Source: Zoroaster sp. YZ-2022 (taxonomy: Eukaryota; Echinodermata; Asteroidea; Forcipulatida; Zoroasteridae). Taken from it: a stretch of 64,000 bases of DNA. Below the pieces are notes generated by a model. That model was given only the letters and a program-made list of their open reading frames with translations, made no database searches and was not told the origin of the DNA. The translations under genes were made by a program, and so were the position numbers. The stretch covers positions 83,427,165 to 83,491,164 of the forward strand of contig CM055816.1 of NCBI GenBank assembly GCA_029582265.1, given 5' to 3'. Below, in pieces: positions 46,894-61,244 of this stretch (the first letter of the stretch is position 1; each line of letters opens with the position of its first letter).

Positions 46894-48186
46894 TGATTAA
46901 GCGGGACAACATATTTCTTGGGCTTATCAATGTTCAGTGTAATTTAAAGGTTTCCGGATGATTGAACATCATAGACTTTCGCAGGATTCTGCAGGTGTTA
47001 ACATTCATTATCAACGCAAGAGAAAAAACAAACATTCGCAACAATGCCTCGACCCGCTTGGTGACCCCTCAGCTCTTGGGTACATGTCATGTGCCGAAGC
47101 TTGATACTTGTTTTTGGTTTTTAAAAAGATTGTTGAGTGTGTACCACCAGCGATGGGCGGATCCACGGATGCACAAACAGGGGAACGGCAGATACAACAA
47201 CGTTCGGTAAACGAACACGCGTCAATGTACATGTAGGATGCCAGGGGGTAGTTGTGCCTCCCCCCACCCCGTATTTCTGTATTCTTCACCCAATTTTCAT
47301 GAAACGTCGTAGGTAGGTTCAGTTTGTCACGATCTATCAATTGAGGCATGAAACCTCCATAGGTCACCGTATGGGGGCGCTATACCCATGTTTGGTATTT
47401 TTTCTTATTTGTTTTTATACAAAATATAGGTTTTTCCGGTCAATTTCGGCAAATAAGCAGCCAATTTAAACACCGCGTCATTCTGTTTTGTGCAAAATTG
47501 AATGCTGCTCAAAATCCTCATACAATTTCGTTTTATGAGTAGGCAATAGTATTCTTGCGTCATACAAAATAACCATCCAATTTAACAATCCACTCGAATA
47601 GCATACAGATTCGCATGAGCTTTTCGCGGCGCGTATTTGGTCATTCAAATTCATTATTGGGTAGTTATTTGTGGAATTTGTGCAACTTAACTGATGCTTT
47701 GTTAAACTTCGTTTAACTTAAATTAGTTTCCTATAGATTTTTAAAGGTATAAAAACAGTTCACTAATGAATGAATGGACAATAAGAAACCAGCATAAACA
47801 AATCATAAAGACACACTCAAAAAAAAAAAAAAACAGGTTATAATGAAACAGTCCAGTATAACATAAATCTTTCTGAAACACATGACAGAAATAGGCCCAG
47901 GTCAGAAAACCAATAAAGATTCTAATTAGAGAAAGTAAGACCGATTGGCCCTGTATAAAGTGTACGAGAAACGCACATGAATAAAGAAAACAAAATTATT
48001 TTTGAATTAAAGTAAACATATTGTTGCATTCCCCACTATTGTGGGTTAACAAAATAATAGGACGGACACAAACTTTGTTGTGACAATATGAGATGGGATT
48101 GGTTTATTATCTTTCTGCATTCAACAACAATAAAAGGCATTAATGACATAAAAAGAGTGGTAGCGTAGTTCAATAATTAGACTTAA
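46894..48186. other. no gene recognised
   Basis: Unassigned sequence with an A-run at 47818-47834. A GGGCGGATCCACGGATG motif at about 47155-47171 resembles hAT-like MITE ends, but no partner end was located. Confidence 0.4.
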
Positions 48187-48190
48187 TATA

Positions 48191-48752
48191 CATAACAGCA
48201 AAAGAAACGTTACCCCTAAAAATATTTATTATTTTCTTTTTATAATTAATATAATTTGTTTAATGAAGAATATTATGAGTATGGAGTGTAACACGAACAC
48301 AATGTGGCAAATTTGGTTGACCTCAAAATTCGTCATGCATGACGTCTGAGGACACATAAGCTAAACACGTTCTCAGACGTAATGCACGAATTGCAATAAA
48401 CACAACAGCTTGGTCCAAACAATGTGCAAGGTCAGCCCTATAAAAGGCCATGTCAAAATCCAACATTCATCATTTTGTTACGAAATGCCGCGATTATCAA
48501 GAAACGAGACGTCGAATACAGGCCTGTATTGATGCCAGGGGCGGCCAAAAACGTTATTGAAAGTCCAAGTGATTTGTTACCTGAACTTGTGATCCATGAT
48601 AATGACCCTGAAACTCAAAAGACACATTTATGGCATGAAATGAATCTGTCATACATTCCTCTACACGAAAACATAAAAAATGTATATTTATTATGTTTAA
48701 TAATAAAATTACTTAAACAAATTTAGGGGGTGACGTTTCTTTTGCTGTTATG
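48191..48752. mobile_element. non-autonomous TIR element (TA target), contains a 100-codon open stretch
   Basis: CATAACAGCAAAAGAAACGT followed by TACCCCTAAA at 48191-48220 is mirrored at 48723-48752 (TTTAGGGGGTGACG ... TTTGCTGTTATG). TATA lies outside both ends (48187-48190 and 48753-48756), suggesting a TA target duplication of the Tc1/mariner kind. Inside, 48424-48726 is open on the plus strand. Its product includes RPVLMPGAAKNVIESPSDLL and matches no family I can name; the ORF runs into the right terminal repeat. A second hairpin GACGTCTGAGGA / TCTCAGACGT is internal. Confidence 0.75.
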
Positions 48753-49086
48753 TATAGGTGTAAGGACACAATACTGACCAACTTTCATGGTGCACAAAAT
48801 GATCTTGATTTTCTTAAATAATTTGACTATTTTGAACTGTTTTTTATTTTAGATAATATTTGTATATATGTTTAAGAGACAAATAAAGATAAAATAAAGT
48901 GTGGATACGTGTTGTGTCACTTTTTATTCACGTTTACAAACCGATTTTATTGCCAAAATGGCGTCTAAAACGGGACATTAATTGAACAAAAGTTCATCAA
49001 ATCAAACACTTTACGTATCCCTTACTTATTTTCCTCACGATGTGCATATAACTTGAGTAACTTAATGAAGAAATAAACTGGCTCCT

Positions 49087-49108
49087 AAAAAAAAAAAAAA
49101 AAAAAAAA
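49087..49108 (+). repeat. A-run preceded by AATAAA, possible retroposed mRNA end
   Basis: GAAGAAATAAACTGGCTCCT immediately precedes a 22-base A-run, which is the look of a reverse-transcribed polyadenylated transcript. I see no coding sequence upstream and no target duplication. Confidence 0.4.
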
Positions 49109-52100
49109 GATTTCACGAACCTCAAAAATGATCGCTAAATCTGTGTTCACGTTAGTTACACATCGTGTCCGCCAAATCATACGATGTTAAAACGGCCAGA
49201 TATTTTTTTTTACAAAACTCATCCTTACCAAACTAAGCCATTTTTTATTGGGAATAAGCTACATAATCATGGTGTAAACATTTTTTTGCTTTGACTTTTA
49301 TTGTTGGGTACTAGACTGAAAAGTGGACACCATGTAACTTACGTTAACTTTCACACGCCAATCGAGAAAATACAACAGGGAGGAAAATCTACTTGGCACA
49401 TTACTTGGCACATTATCTCTCCAATGCTATTTTCAAGTACAAGGGTGTCCATTCTCATGACTTCCAAGTAAATTACAACTTTCCACCAATATTCACCCCA
49501 TGTGTCCCATTTTTGTCAGCCAATATTGTGTCCTTACACATAGTTAGACATAATACGAGTTCCGAATGGTGTGTACGAGTAATACCAACTACAAAGGGAT
49601 CGGATACAGCCAGGACCATCATTCGTTCATGCGGCTTGTCATTCGGTATACGGTACGGGCACTGCTATACCGAGAGAAGGACGGCTGGTCAGTCTCGACG
49701 ACGGGGACCACCAGGGCTTGAATACACGGGGTGTCTGGACGGGGCCAGAGTGTGTATCAGACTGCATTAGCTTGGCGAACCAATGGTCAATCGACGCACT
49801 GCACCATTGGTTCAACGAACGAGGCTCTGGACTGTAATAGTTCGGTATATCGCACTGTCATACTCATAGATCGGATCGAGTCGCACAGATATCATTTGGA
49901 ATCGCACTTCGTCGAGATCAGGAAATCTCTGGGTTTATATAGAAATCTGGGGCCTAGGAATGAATCAAACATTAGCCTAGTTTAGCGTCTTAGCCAATGG
50001 GAAGCTTGCCTTCCGCGTCTAAGGGTAGAAACGTGTGCAAAATCATGATATACAACAGGTCCTTGTTCCATTATAAGGAAAGGTATTTGACGACAGTAAA
50101 GTGAATGACAACTCAGAAAGGAGGGCTTGTTCTAGGGGTAATGCTTACTGGGGTGCTAAGCTATTACATGAGGGGAGCAGCGATTGCGCATGGGAATACG
50201 GCACACGGACCAAGGCCTATGACTGAGCGGGTCAGTTACGGTGATTGTTTGGCCGTGCTACACCCACGAACCCAGTTCGGCGTGTAGGGTGGACTCCGAG
50301 GAAAGTAGGAGAAAATAGTCCAAAGGACGGCTCTAAGCCACGTGGCGGGAGGGTGCGGCACGCACACAAGGCTCTCGCTGGTGTTGCATTATGCATTGCG
50401 TTGGCGCTGGATATGCATGAGCAAAAGCAGCGACCCTGTATGGATTGCATATTCATAGCGGACAATCGAGGGTCCGGGGAAACAAACCCTGGGACTTAGA
50501 CTGCTTGAAATTGCATCGTCAACAAAATAGTGGAAGTGGAAGAAGTGAAATAGAGGGTGTTAATATTTATCAAAATCAAAGTGTAAGATTTTCTCTTATT
50601 TTTTGCGAAATTGATTGCCCGTTATACGAAAATTAAACTCACACAGAGAACAACTCAGCGCGTCTTGTTTTGAAAACAAATTGAGAATTATTGTATTCCT
50701 CTTCACACTAGCAAAGATGAATTACACACTTTAATACAAGAAAACTTTAATAAGAAAGATTGGTACCAATGAGCAACTATAACCAGGATCCTGGATTTTT
50801 ATTCGAATCAATGAGACTTCCTTAGAGTTCAATCTGATCAGTTCAATCCGATGAGTCCAATCCGATGAGTCCAATCCAATGAGTTCAATCAGATGAGTTC
50901 AACAAAGTTCAATAGTAAAGGATACGAAGTGAGTCCATACGAAAATCCGCGTCCGGCTAACTGTTGATGTCCACAGCAACAATCAGTGAAGAAATGACTC
51001 CGTCTGTGGTGTAATGGAACCAATGAGCTGAGCTTGAGCTATACTGAGACTATAGCTGAGTCCTTGAGACTATAGCAGAAGCCCGAGACGAGGCCTAAGA
51101 CTGAGCCGAGGCCTGAGAGCAAACAATAAACATGTACAATAGTAAACTCTACTAAGTTCCATTTCACAAATCTTATCAATGCCATAAAAACTATCCAGCA
51201 TTTAACTCATGTGCAACTCTCACATGACTTTTGCTAAAAATATGGCGTACATTTACTAGCCTTTATGAAAACTATTATTATCTAATAGCTTAGAATTATC
51301 AGTGATCAATAAACAATCACTTACATTTATAAAACATGCCCCTCAAAATGGTCATGAAAATCATATTGCAGAAATAAGACATTTTTAATAATAAGTAAAC
51401 CTACATCCATCATTTACTAAGCAATGAAACATCAGGTTTATGTACGTTTAGACCTACACAAACGTACATTGCATTATACCATAGTGCTTGTACATAAATC
51501 AGTCACACGGTTTTACACATACAAAAGTAAACTTTTTAAACAATGAAATTTTAGCTTACCTGAGAGCCAACAGTTGTTTTGTGCTGTACTCAATTGAAGC
51601 TAAAAGTAATTCTGAGTTATTTGATGTTGATTAATAAGTCATTTGTACATTTAATTCAGCAAAATAAAACACTTTCTGGGACGATTTTGGTAAAACAATG
51701 GCTACTACTAGGCTGCAGAGCTGTCACATGTATTTTATCCTGTCACAAGAGGGCTATTGCTCAAGGCCACTGGGCTACATACACATGTATATTATAATTT
51801 ATTTTACCAAATTCCTCTGTTTTTGATAGTGAAATCAAAAAGCGTATTTAATATTACAAAGTGCTTGTTTCCCTTAAAAACCTCCAAACGTTAAAGAAAT
51901 TACATAAGACTCATTTTGTAGAATTTGGTCACTCTTGAAATTAGTCCTCAAGTATGAATCTCAAAAAAGATAAAAATTTTACGATCTCCTGCGGGAGAAT
52001 TTAGTGATTCGATCTCCAGGTGAACTTGCCCTTGCGCTGATTAAATGTGTCAATAAACCGTTCCAAGCTCCAGAAACATTCCTTTGCCAAAATGTTGAGA

Positions 52101-52304
52101 AGAACTTACAAAATAACGTTGACAATGTCCAGTGTTCTTTGGTTATGATGGCAGTTTCCCCCAATCCCATTTGGTTGGTATCCTGAATTGTACTTTTGCA
52201 TGTTTGAGTGTGGTCTGTATAACGGCAGTCCCGAGCGCTGGTCTCTCGTTGGCCAAGGTTGCCGATTTTAATACAATGGCTCGAGCAATCAGTGTGTTCA
52301 CCCC
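49109..52304. other. no gene recognised; CpG-richer block and minisatellites
   Basis: 49560-50520 is noticeably richer in CpG than its surroundings and has several overlapping open stretches of under 130 codons without family resemblance. An inverted repeat GAACCAATGGTCAATCGACG / CACCATTGGTTC lies at 49777-49814. Minisatellites sit at 50829-50906, and CTGAGAC-like units at 51020-51120. It may be the remains of an unrecognised element. Confidence 0.4.
50829..50906. repeat. short minisatellite, about 14-bp unit
   Basis: About five tandem units of the form TTCAATCCGATGAG or TCCAATCCGATGAG. Confidence 0.85.
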
Positions 52305-52690
52305 GTAGTCCGCGTATGCCATTATAGGTCCACCATATATCTGTGATATTCATATTTTTTTAATTGCATATTCTGCTGATTAATAGCCTTGGAGGGAAAT
52401 TTATGATAAGTATTTGTCACACCATTGCATACAGTATAGATCAATGATGATCTTAATATACGCGGTTGGGCTATGTCTGAGGCGGATGGCTTCTGATATG
52501 CAACCATGACAGCAACTATCATGTGACAATCAAATACCATCAGGATGCCCCTACGTGTTTACACTTTGGTTTGATTTGAAGCCAGGGTAACAGTGGAGCC
52601 GAATAACTGTAACTGCTTTAAGTCTACACAAACATCGGCTGAATGTAAAGTAGCATATTTTACCAATAGCTAAATTTGCAAAATTATCTC
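52305..52690 (+). repeat. dispersed repeat, copy 1 (pair of 57265-57610)
   Basis: Shared blocks include AATAGCCTTGGAGGGAAA, GATAAGTATTTGTCA, TCAATGATGATCT, GGCTTCTGATATGCAACCAT and GCTTTAAGTCTACACAA, in the same order and orientation. There is no coding capacity. Confidence 0.85.
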
Positions 52691-53913
52691 ACAATAACTT
52701 AAGGTCCGATTGGTGAAATCGGTGGAGACTTACAATTAAGATACAGACGTCGAAAGTTCATAAATAATTATTTCGTTATTCGTTCATTGACTGGGATAGC
52801 ATCATGAAAGTGCTCCGCAAGTTTGTTGAATCGATAATTCAAGGAAGAGGGTAAGTGTCATTCTGTCTTACTTTTATAATAATTACTCAAATGTATTTCA
52901 AGTGAAGCCTCTTTGTCATTAATAAATGTGGTACAGACATAAAAACGTATCCCCAGTCTCTGTACCCATTAGCGGATCCAGTGAGGAGCAGAAAGGGGCA
53001 TGTACCTTCCCTTTTTCTCGCCATGCATGTACATTTACCATAATTTTGTGTGTACCTCCTTTCGTTCAGCAGTGTGCCCCTTTTGTGCCCATGTCCCTCC
53101 ACCCATCTATTCGAGACCCTTTTTTATCTGCACCTTTCTACACTCTAAACGAAGCCCGATTTTGAATGCTGCCAGCATTAATACATCTGATTGCAAGTCG
53201 ACCAAATCTGATGAAAATTTTACTGAGCAATAAAATTGGATGTTTGGACAAGGTAATTTTATTGGTTCTTGACTTTTGGCACATCTGGATGATCAAAAAC
53301 GTGGGTTGATATACCAACTCAAGGCAAAAATTACAGCAACATTTTAGGCTGATTTCCGCGCAGCGTAGTAGTGATTTTATAGTTTTTATTTCGTTTGTGC
53401 CATATAGTTGTCCTAGCTTGACAACCATACACAATACACCGTGCTTGAATGAGATACATATAACAATAATACTTGGCGAGATTCCATTTTTTTAATTTTT
53501 TAATTTTTTTAAATCAGTTTCTAGACGGATATGACGTCAAGCCGAAGCCGAATTTAAAAAGACTATTATTGGATGAGCATGCAATATTCGACCCAATCTT
53601 ACAAAATTACTCTGAAGTAACCAAAACTGTTTTTGTGTAACTGGTCCTCAAACATGCCTTTCCACAATGTGAACCAATATAAATATTTCAATGAATTTCA
53701 CCCCATGAAACTCTTAATACCACAATATATTGAGATGTATTTAGTAGTACATTTAAGATTACAATGTGCCTGTTTGTTTTCAGTCTCAAAAATTCAACAT
53801 AACCTGGGTGATTTATACGCATCTCCAATTGTTAAAATGATCTTATCAAAAAGATCATGTTTAATATTACGTGCTACCCAATCAATTATTTTATTTTGTT
53901 TGTAACAACCTTT
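52691..53913. other. no gene recognised
   Basis: A TAGCGGATCCAGTGAGGAG motif at about 52972-52990 resembles hAT-like MITE ends. Otherwise this is AT-rich sequence without supported features. Confidence 0.4.
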
Positions 53914-54058
53914 TATTGCGTATTCATAAATGCCCAAGACAGTTTAGACAATCTGATTGAACAAAACGTAATCACGTGGGGGTATATTAACGGTTGGTAA
54001 AGACATGGCTTATCAGAATCAGAGCAGCACGTATGCGCCAGCTGTTCGCCAGCTGTTT
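53914..54058 (+). repeat. dispersed repeat, inverted partner of 61053-61205
   Basis: Contains CAGTTTAGACAATCTGATTG, AATCACGTGGGGGTATATTA and ACGGTTGGTAAAG. The reverse complement of all these blocks is found in order at 61053-61205. The pair brackets about 7.1 kb that includes the PAN gene. Confidence 0.85.
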
Positions 54059-54196
54059 TGTGAGACGCGAATTTGTGATGAAGATTGGAATCACGCGCCT
54101 GAATCGTGTAATTTGGAAGTGTTTCTCTGTGGCTTTATTCAATAATATTTTGTTTTGGATTTTTAAATTTTGAAAACGAAAACGAAAAGGGCATTT

Positions 54197-54551
54197 ATAA
54201 TAATAATAATAATAATGTATAGATTTATATAGCGCACGTATCCACCAACTAAGTGGCGCTCAAGGCGCATTATATTATTATCCCTGCTCATAAGGCTCAT
54301 AAGGCTCATAAATCATTCCTGAAACCATCTCAGCTCCCTGGGGAGTATACAGCTCAATTGCTGCCATTTCTAGCGCATATAGAGCAAACCATCTCTGCCT
54401 TCACAGGTACCCATTTAACCCCTGGGTGGAGAGAAGCAATTATGGTTAAGTGTCTTGCTCAAGGACACAGGTGTCACGGCCGGGGCTCGAACCCACACTC
54501 TGCTGCTGGCAACACCAGAACTTGAGTTCAGTGCGCTAGACCGCACGACAA
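54197..54551 (-). mobile_element. tRNA-Leu-derived SINE, copy 3 (full type)
   Basis: AAT tail at 54197-54216, then tail, body and tRNA head in reverse order, ending in GACCGCACGAC. The head has a T-arm CGAGCCCCGG (minus) and the ACTCAAGTTCTGGT anticodon arm with CAA. It is fused to another SINE head on its right. Confidence 0.9.
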
Positions 54552-54739
54552 TCCACTTTACGTGCATTATACAACACACGGGACCTACGGCTTTACGTCC
54601 CATCCGAAGGACGAAGCAATTCTGGTTAAGTACCTTGCTCAAGGACACAAGTGTCACGACCGGGGCTCGAACCCACACCCTGCTGCTGGCAACACCAGAA
54701 CTTGAGTTCGGTGCGCTAGACCGCTCGGCCACGACACTC
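54552..54739 (-). mobile_element. tRNA-Leu-derived SINE, short subtype, tail-less, fused to copy 3
   Basis: Has the body of the short subtype (GACCTACGGCTTTACGTCCC and CCGAAGGACGAAGC) seen also at 59867-60103, plus a complete tRNA head ending GACCGCTCGGCCACGACAC. It lacks the 3' GCGCCTTGAG tail, so the two SINEs form a dimer. Confidence 0.85.
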
Positions 54740-54918
54740 CATGACTGGGAATAACGGTCCTTATCGCCCGTGACAACGCCCCAAACCTGCGGTAAAGACC
54801 GAGCGACAAACTGTTATTCCCTTATTAATTTGGTGGGTTATGAATATCCTTTAGCCATATTGCAGATATCCCAATAACTGAAAATAACTGAACATAATTT
54901 CTTAAAGGTTAACATAAC

Positions 54919-55288
54919 TAATAATAATAATAATAATAATGTGTGGACTTATATAGCGCACGTATCCACCAACTAAGCGGTGCTCAAGGCGCATTATATC
55001 ATTACCCCTGCTCATAAGGCTCATAAGGCTCATAAATCATTCCTGAAACCATCTCAGCTCCCTGGGGAGTATACAGCTCAATTGCTGCCATTACAGCGCA
55101 TATAGGGCTAATCAACCAACTCTGCCCTCAAAGGTAATCATTTAACCCCTGGGTGGAGAGAAGCAATTATGGTTAAGTGTCTTGCTCAAGGACACAAGTG
55201 TCACGGCCGGGATTCGAACCCACATTCTGCTGCTAACACCAGAACTTAGCTAGACAGGTAAGTTAGACCGCTCGGCCACGACACTCCA
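54919..55288 (-). mobile_element. tRNA-Leu-derived SINE, copy 4 (full type)
   Basis: Very similar to copy 2 (18050-18407), including the GCGCATATAGGGCTAATCAA variant that copies 1 and 3 lack, so these two belong to one subfamily. The head is slightly rearranged near 55245-55262. Confidence 0.9.
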
Positions 55289-57016
55289 CTCGTAATATTT
55301 TAGGATATTAGGAAATTTAACAATTTAGTGTTGGTGTTTATAGTTTGGCTAAGACGACCCACCAAAAAGAGTTTATAAAGCGAATGAATTTTGCCAAATT
55401 TGCCATCACCTAGGCAGACAACATGCAAAAACTCAGTACCGGTACTAATAGTTTGTGCTGCAATAGTTTGTTTTAATTTTGCCCCCCCCCCCACTCCCGT
55501 TCAACATTTCAAGGTCCTTCTGCCTACGCCTTTACTATGAACTGTCCCCCATATAGGTATAACATATATACTCCCACCCAGGGGCGTAGCAAAGGCATTT
55601 TCTTTGAGGGGTGTTTAATGACCGACAAATGGATTTGCCGGTGCGCCTTCGTGCGCAACTCAAATTCGTATCCCACCATGACAAGATTGCTCTTGCTCTC
55701 TTTTTGTAATCGTCACCAAACACTGAATGACTTTGCAGGCACTCAAGCTTAATTCGTTACCTCTTTGATTTTGAACTATTCATCATGGTGGTCAGTTAAG
55801 TTTAGGCACAAACAGCGAGTAAATATCAGAATCGTTTCTTAACGTATTGCCAGTAAGTATAATCGTATTGTAAAATCACTATTCGTTCAAAGCGTCTAGG
55901 ACAGGAAAAATGAACTGCCACCCAAAACTGCAGCTCTAAATTTATGTGAATAAAATACAGTGTATTAGTAAAAACAACGGATAACAAACAACTCGTCAAA
56001 TCTTCAGCGCTTAGAAACACGATAGCTCTAGGTCTGCCGACTAAATATTTATTCTGGATCAACCCTTGTTCTAGTACCTTTGATACTTGATACATTTTGT
56101 CGACTAAGGCTGTAAATCAAGACTGAAAAAAATTATTGGGGTGCCACACCGCAGCTCTCTACGGCCCTCCCCCCGCCATCAAAACCTATGGACATGAAAA
56201 TGTTATCTTATGCCTGATTTAAGGAAAATAGCAATGTACAGATTTTAACCAATCATTATGGTAAACCAAATGAATCATCACTAGGTCAATAACTGTAACC
56301 TTTACAGGCAATTATGTCTCAATTATAACCACGCACGTTTGGAGACTAATATGCCTCTGCTCTTGATATCAATATTGATCGGTTTGCCTTCTTCGAAATA
56401 GACAAGACAGTGCAACCTTGGGCTAAATTTGACAGGATCTGTGCTTTTCTGAAGAAAGGGGCCTTAGCACCACGCAAAAACCTGCTAAGTCGTTAAAAAG
56501 GCAACCAAACACCAAAGCATGTCTATCTTTTCTGTAAGAATTGACGTGGTCTAGATTCAGTAAGAAAGCGGTATTTAATGATGGATAGATCAAGCAATCA
56601 GGGGCGTGTTTTAGCAAACACGAACAGAAACTTGTTTCTAACGTAAAATTTGTGACGTGTTCAATGTTCAATGTTTCTCAAAATATACGGTGTAATTAAC
56701 ATTTTGGCAAAATGGAACTTACTCTCGTGAGTGCTAGTAATAAACTTGTATATACTTGTATACGAACAATCAGTCCATCATGTCGTAACAAATAATTAAC
56801 ACAATTTTTTTTAAATTATTTTTTTTAACAATCCACCATGTTGAAGGCAAGCGTAACCGATCACAAACTTCAGTTCGCGTTTAGTCTAAACGCATAACCA
56901 ATGACCGAGGCCCAAAACATGTTTCTGGTCACGGTCGCAAAAACGCACCCCGGTGTTTTCAAGTGGTAGTCCGCGTATTCAATAATTATAGGTCCAACAA
57001 TCTGCTCAGTGGTTAA
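55289..57016. other. no gene recognised
   Basis: A C-run at 55483-55493 and a CCCAGGGGCGTAGCAAAGG motif at about 55577-55595 resemble MITE ends. A short block GTAGTCCGCGTAT (56968-56980) also occurs at 52307, next to the repeat copy there. No exon is supported. Confidence 0.4.
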
Positions 57017-57146
57017 AGGGATAAACTCGGTAACTGAAAATAATACCTTACATTATAAGGTCATATTACAGTTGCTGCTGCATAAATGAGTCAGTAACTA
57101 TGACACCGATTTCAGAGTCTCCTCTGATCGTAAGGATTTTGTCTCT
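57017..57146. mobile_element. TTAA-flanked MITE, internally deleted relative of 20506-20723
   Basis: TTAA lies at 57013-57016 and 57147-57150. The interior, read against the reverse complement of 20506-20723, shares AATAATACC, ATAAGGTCAT, GCTGCTGCATAAATG, GACACCGATTTC and CTCTGATCGT. The two are one family, and this copy is shortened. It sits in the second copy of the 52305 repeat, which is split relative to copy 1. Confidence 0.8.
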
Positions 57147-57264
57147 TTAAATTGACAACCAAGGTATATTTGATGTAATGGTGTTAGTTCCAGCATGGAA
57201 GCAGATTTTAATAATGGTCAAAGACTCTGTTCTAGCCTGATAATCCAGTAGGCCTTTTCGTTAT

Positions 57265-57610
57265 AGGTTTGTCCGTGATATTCATTTTGTATTGCAGATT
57301 CTGCTTATGAATAGCCTTGGAGGGAAACAATTTAATAATTAGAAATTTAAGATAAGTATTTGTCAGACCTTGCATACACTACGGATCAATGATGATCTCA
57401 ATATACGCCGGTTGAGCTACGTCTGAGGCGAATGGCTTCTGATATGCAACCATGGCAGCAAATATCACGTGAGACCAATAGGACACCCCAACGTGTTTAA
57501 AATTTGGTTTGATTAGAGGGCCAGTGTATCAGTAACTGCTTTAAGTCTACACAAGCATCCACCGAATGTAAAAAATAACACATTTTACAAATAGCTAAAT
57601 TTTGCAACAT
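57265..57610 (+). repeat. dispersed repeat, copy 2 (pair of 52305-52690)
   Basis: Matches 52345-52690 block for block, with an extra AAACAATTTAATAATTAG inserted near 57330. The first 40 bp of the repeat are displaced to 56965-57000 by the segment holding the TTAA MITE. Confidence 0.85.
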
Positions 57611-58042
57611 AATCGGTGTCTTGTATTCAGATAAAAACAGAACATAAACTGTTTGTAGTTTAAATTAGATTTGTCAGATGGAAATGTTACGTTCTGTCAT
57701 AGACCTTCCGCAAAACCTTCGAATGTTACTGTTGATCTACATTTGATCCTTACAACGAGTGTTCTTGAGCTAAAACTTTTAATCAAATATACTAACCAAG
57801 GGCCATTAATTAAGGAAGGAATGTATTAAATAAAACTAAGGGGGTGGGAATACAGAACAATAACAGTGTACGGTATCCCAGGCCCGTAGCCAAGCTGGGA
57901 CAAGGGGGGACATCCGTTTATACATCCCAATACGACCACCCACCCACCATCTCGGGTAATTAAAGTGGTGGATCCCCCTCCGTTGTTGATATGAATAATT
58001 GATATGTATTTTCTATATTATTTCAGTGTAACTGTCAGCATA

Positions 58043-60585
<2,543 letters not shown>

Positions 60586-61052
60586 GACGTCTAACCAAGT
60601 GTTCAAAATAATTCAGAAATGGAGTTTGAACAAAAGGTCGAATCAAATTTAAGCACTTATATCAAGTTTAAATATAAACTTATGTCTAGATTACATTGTT
60701 AAATGCTTGTTAATTGAAATCAATGTTCAATATGAAAGTATTTGATTGTATCAGTATGAGTACGTAATTTAGCATTTTAATTATTATATATGCCGCAGTT
60801 TTAATTTCAAGTTGCAGAAAACTGCTTAAGTTGTTCCCTACTTGTAATTATTTTAAGAGAAACAAATTTATCACAAAAAAAAAAAAATAAAATAAAAATA
60901 AATAACATTTTGAAAAAAGACCCAAATAAAAATGGGCAAATTCACGTTTTTGGAACGAACGAAACACTTTCAAAGTACACGAGTCACCATGACAAATACA
61001 AGGTTCTGCAACCTGATTTGTTCCAAATCTGTGTCGCCTGCGTAGCACGCCA
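60586..61052. other. 3' flank of the PAN gene, A-rich tract
   Basis: AT-rich sequence with an A-rich stretch at 60875-60905 that contains the only AATAAA signals close downstream of the stop. Nothing else is seen. Confidence 0.5.
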
Positions 61053-61205
61053 GCTAAATAGAACAGCTGGTGTGCGATGCACATACGCGCTGCTGTGATT
61101 TTGATAAGCCGCGACTTTACCAACCGTTAATACACCCCCACGTGATTATGCTTTGTCCAATCAGATTGTCTAAACTGTCTTAACTGGGCATTCATGAATT
61201 ATGTA
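61053..61205 (-). repeat. dispersed repeat, inverted partner of 53914-54058
   Basis: Reads, on the plus strand, AACAGCTGGTGTGCG, ACTTTACCAACCGTTAATAC, CCCCCACGTGATTATG and CCAATCAGATTGTCTAAACT. It contains an E-box (CACGTG) and a CCAAT motif, so a promoter origin is possible. It ends about 40 bp before the copy B repeat. Confidence 0.8.
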
Positions 61206-61244
61206 TAATGATATCAAAACTATAATAAAATTATATTTACACAG

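Noticed and set aside
49393..50640. Several open stretches of 60-125 codons in a CpG-richer block
   Set aside because: No family motifs, no splice-compatible linkage and overlapping frames; described only as an unassigned block.
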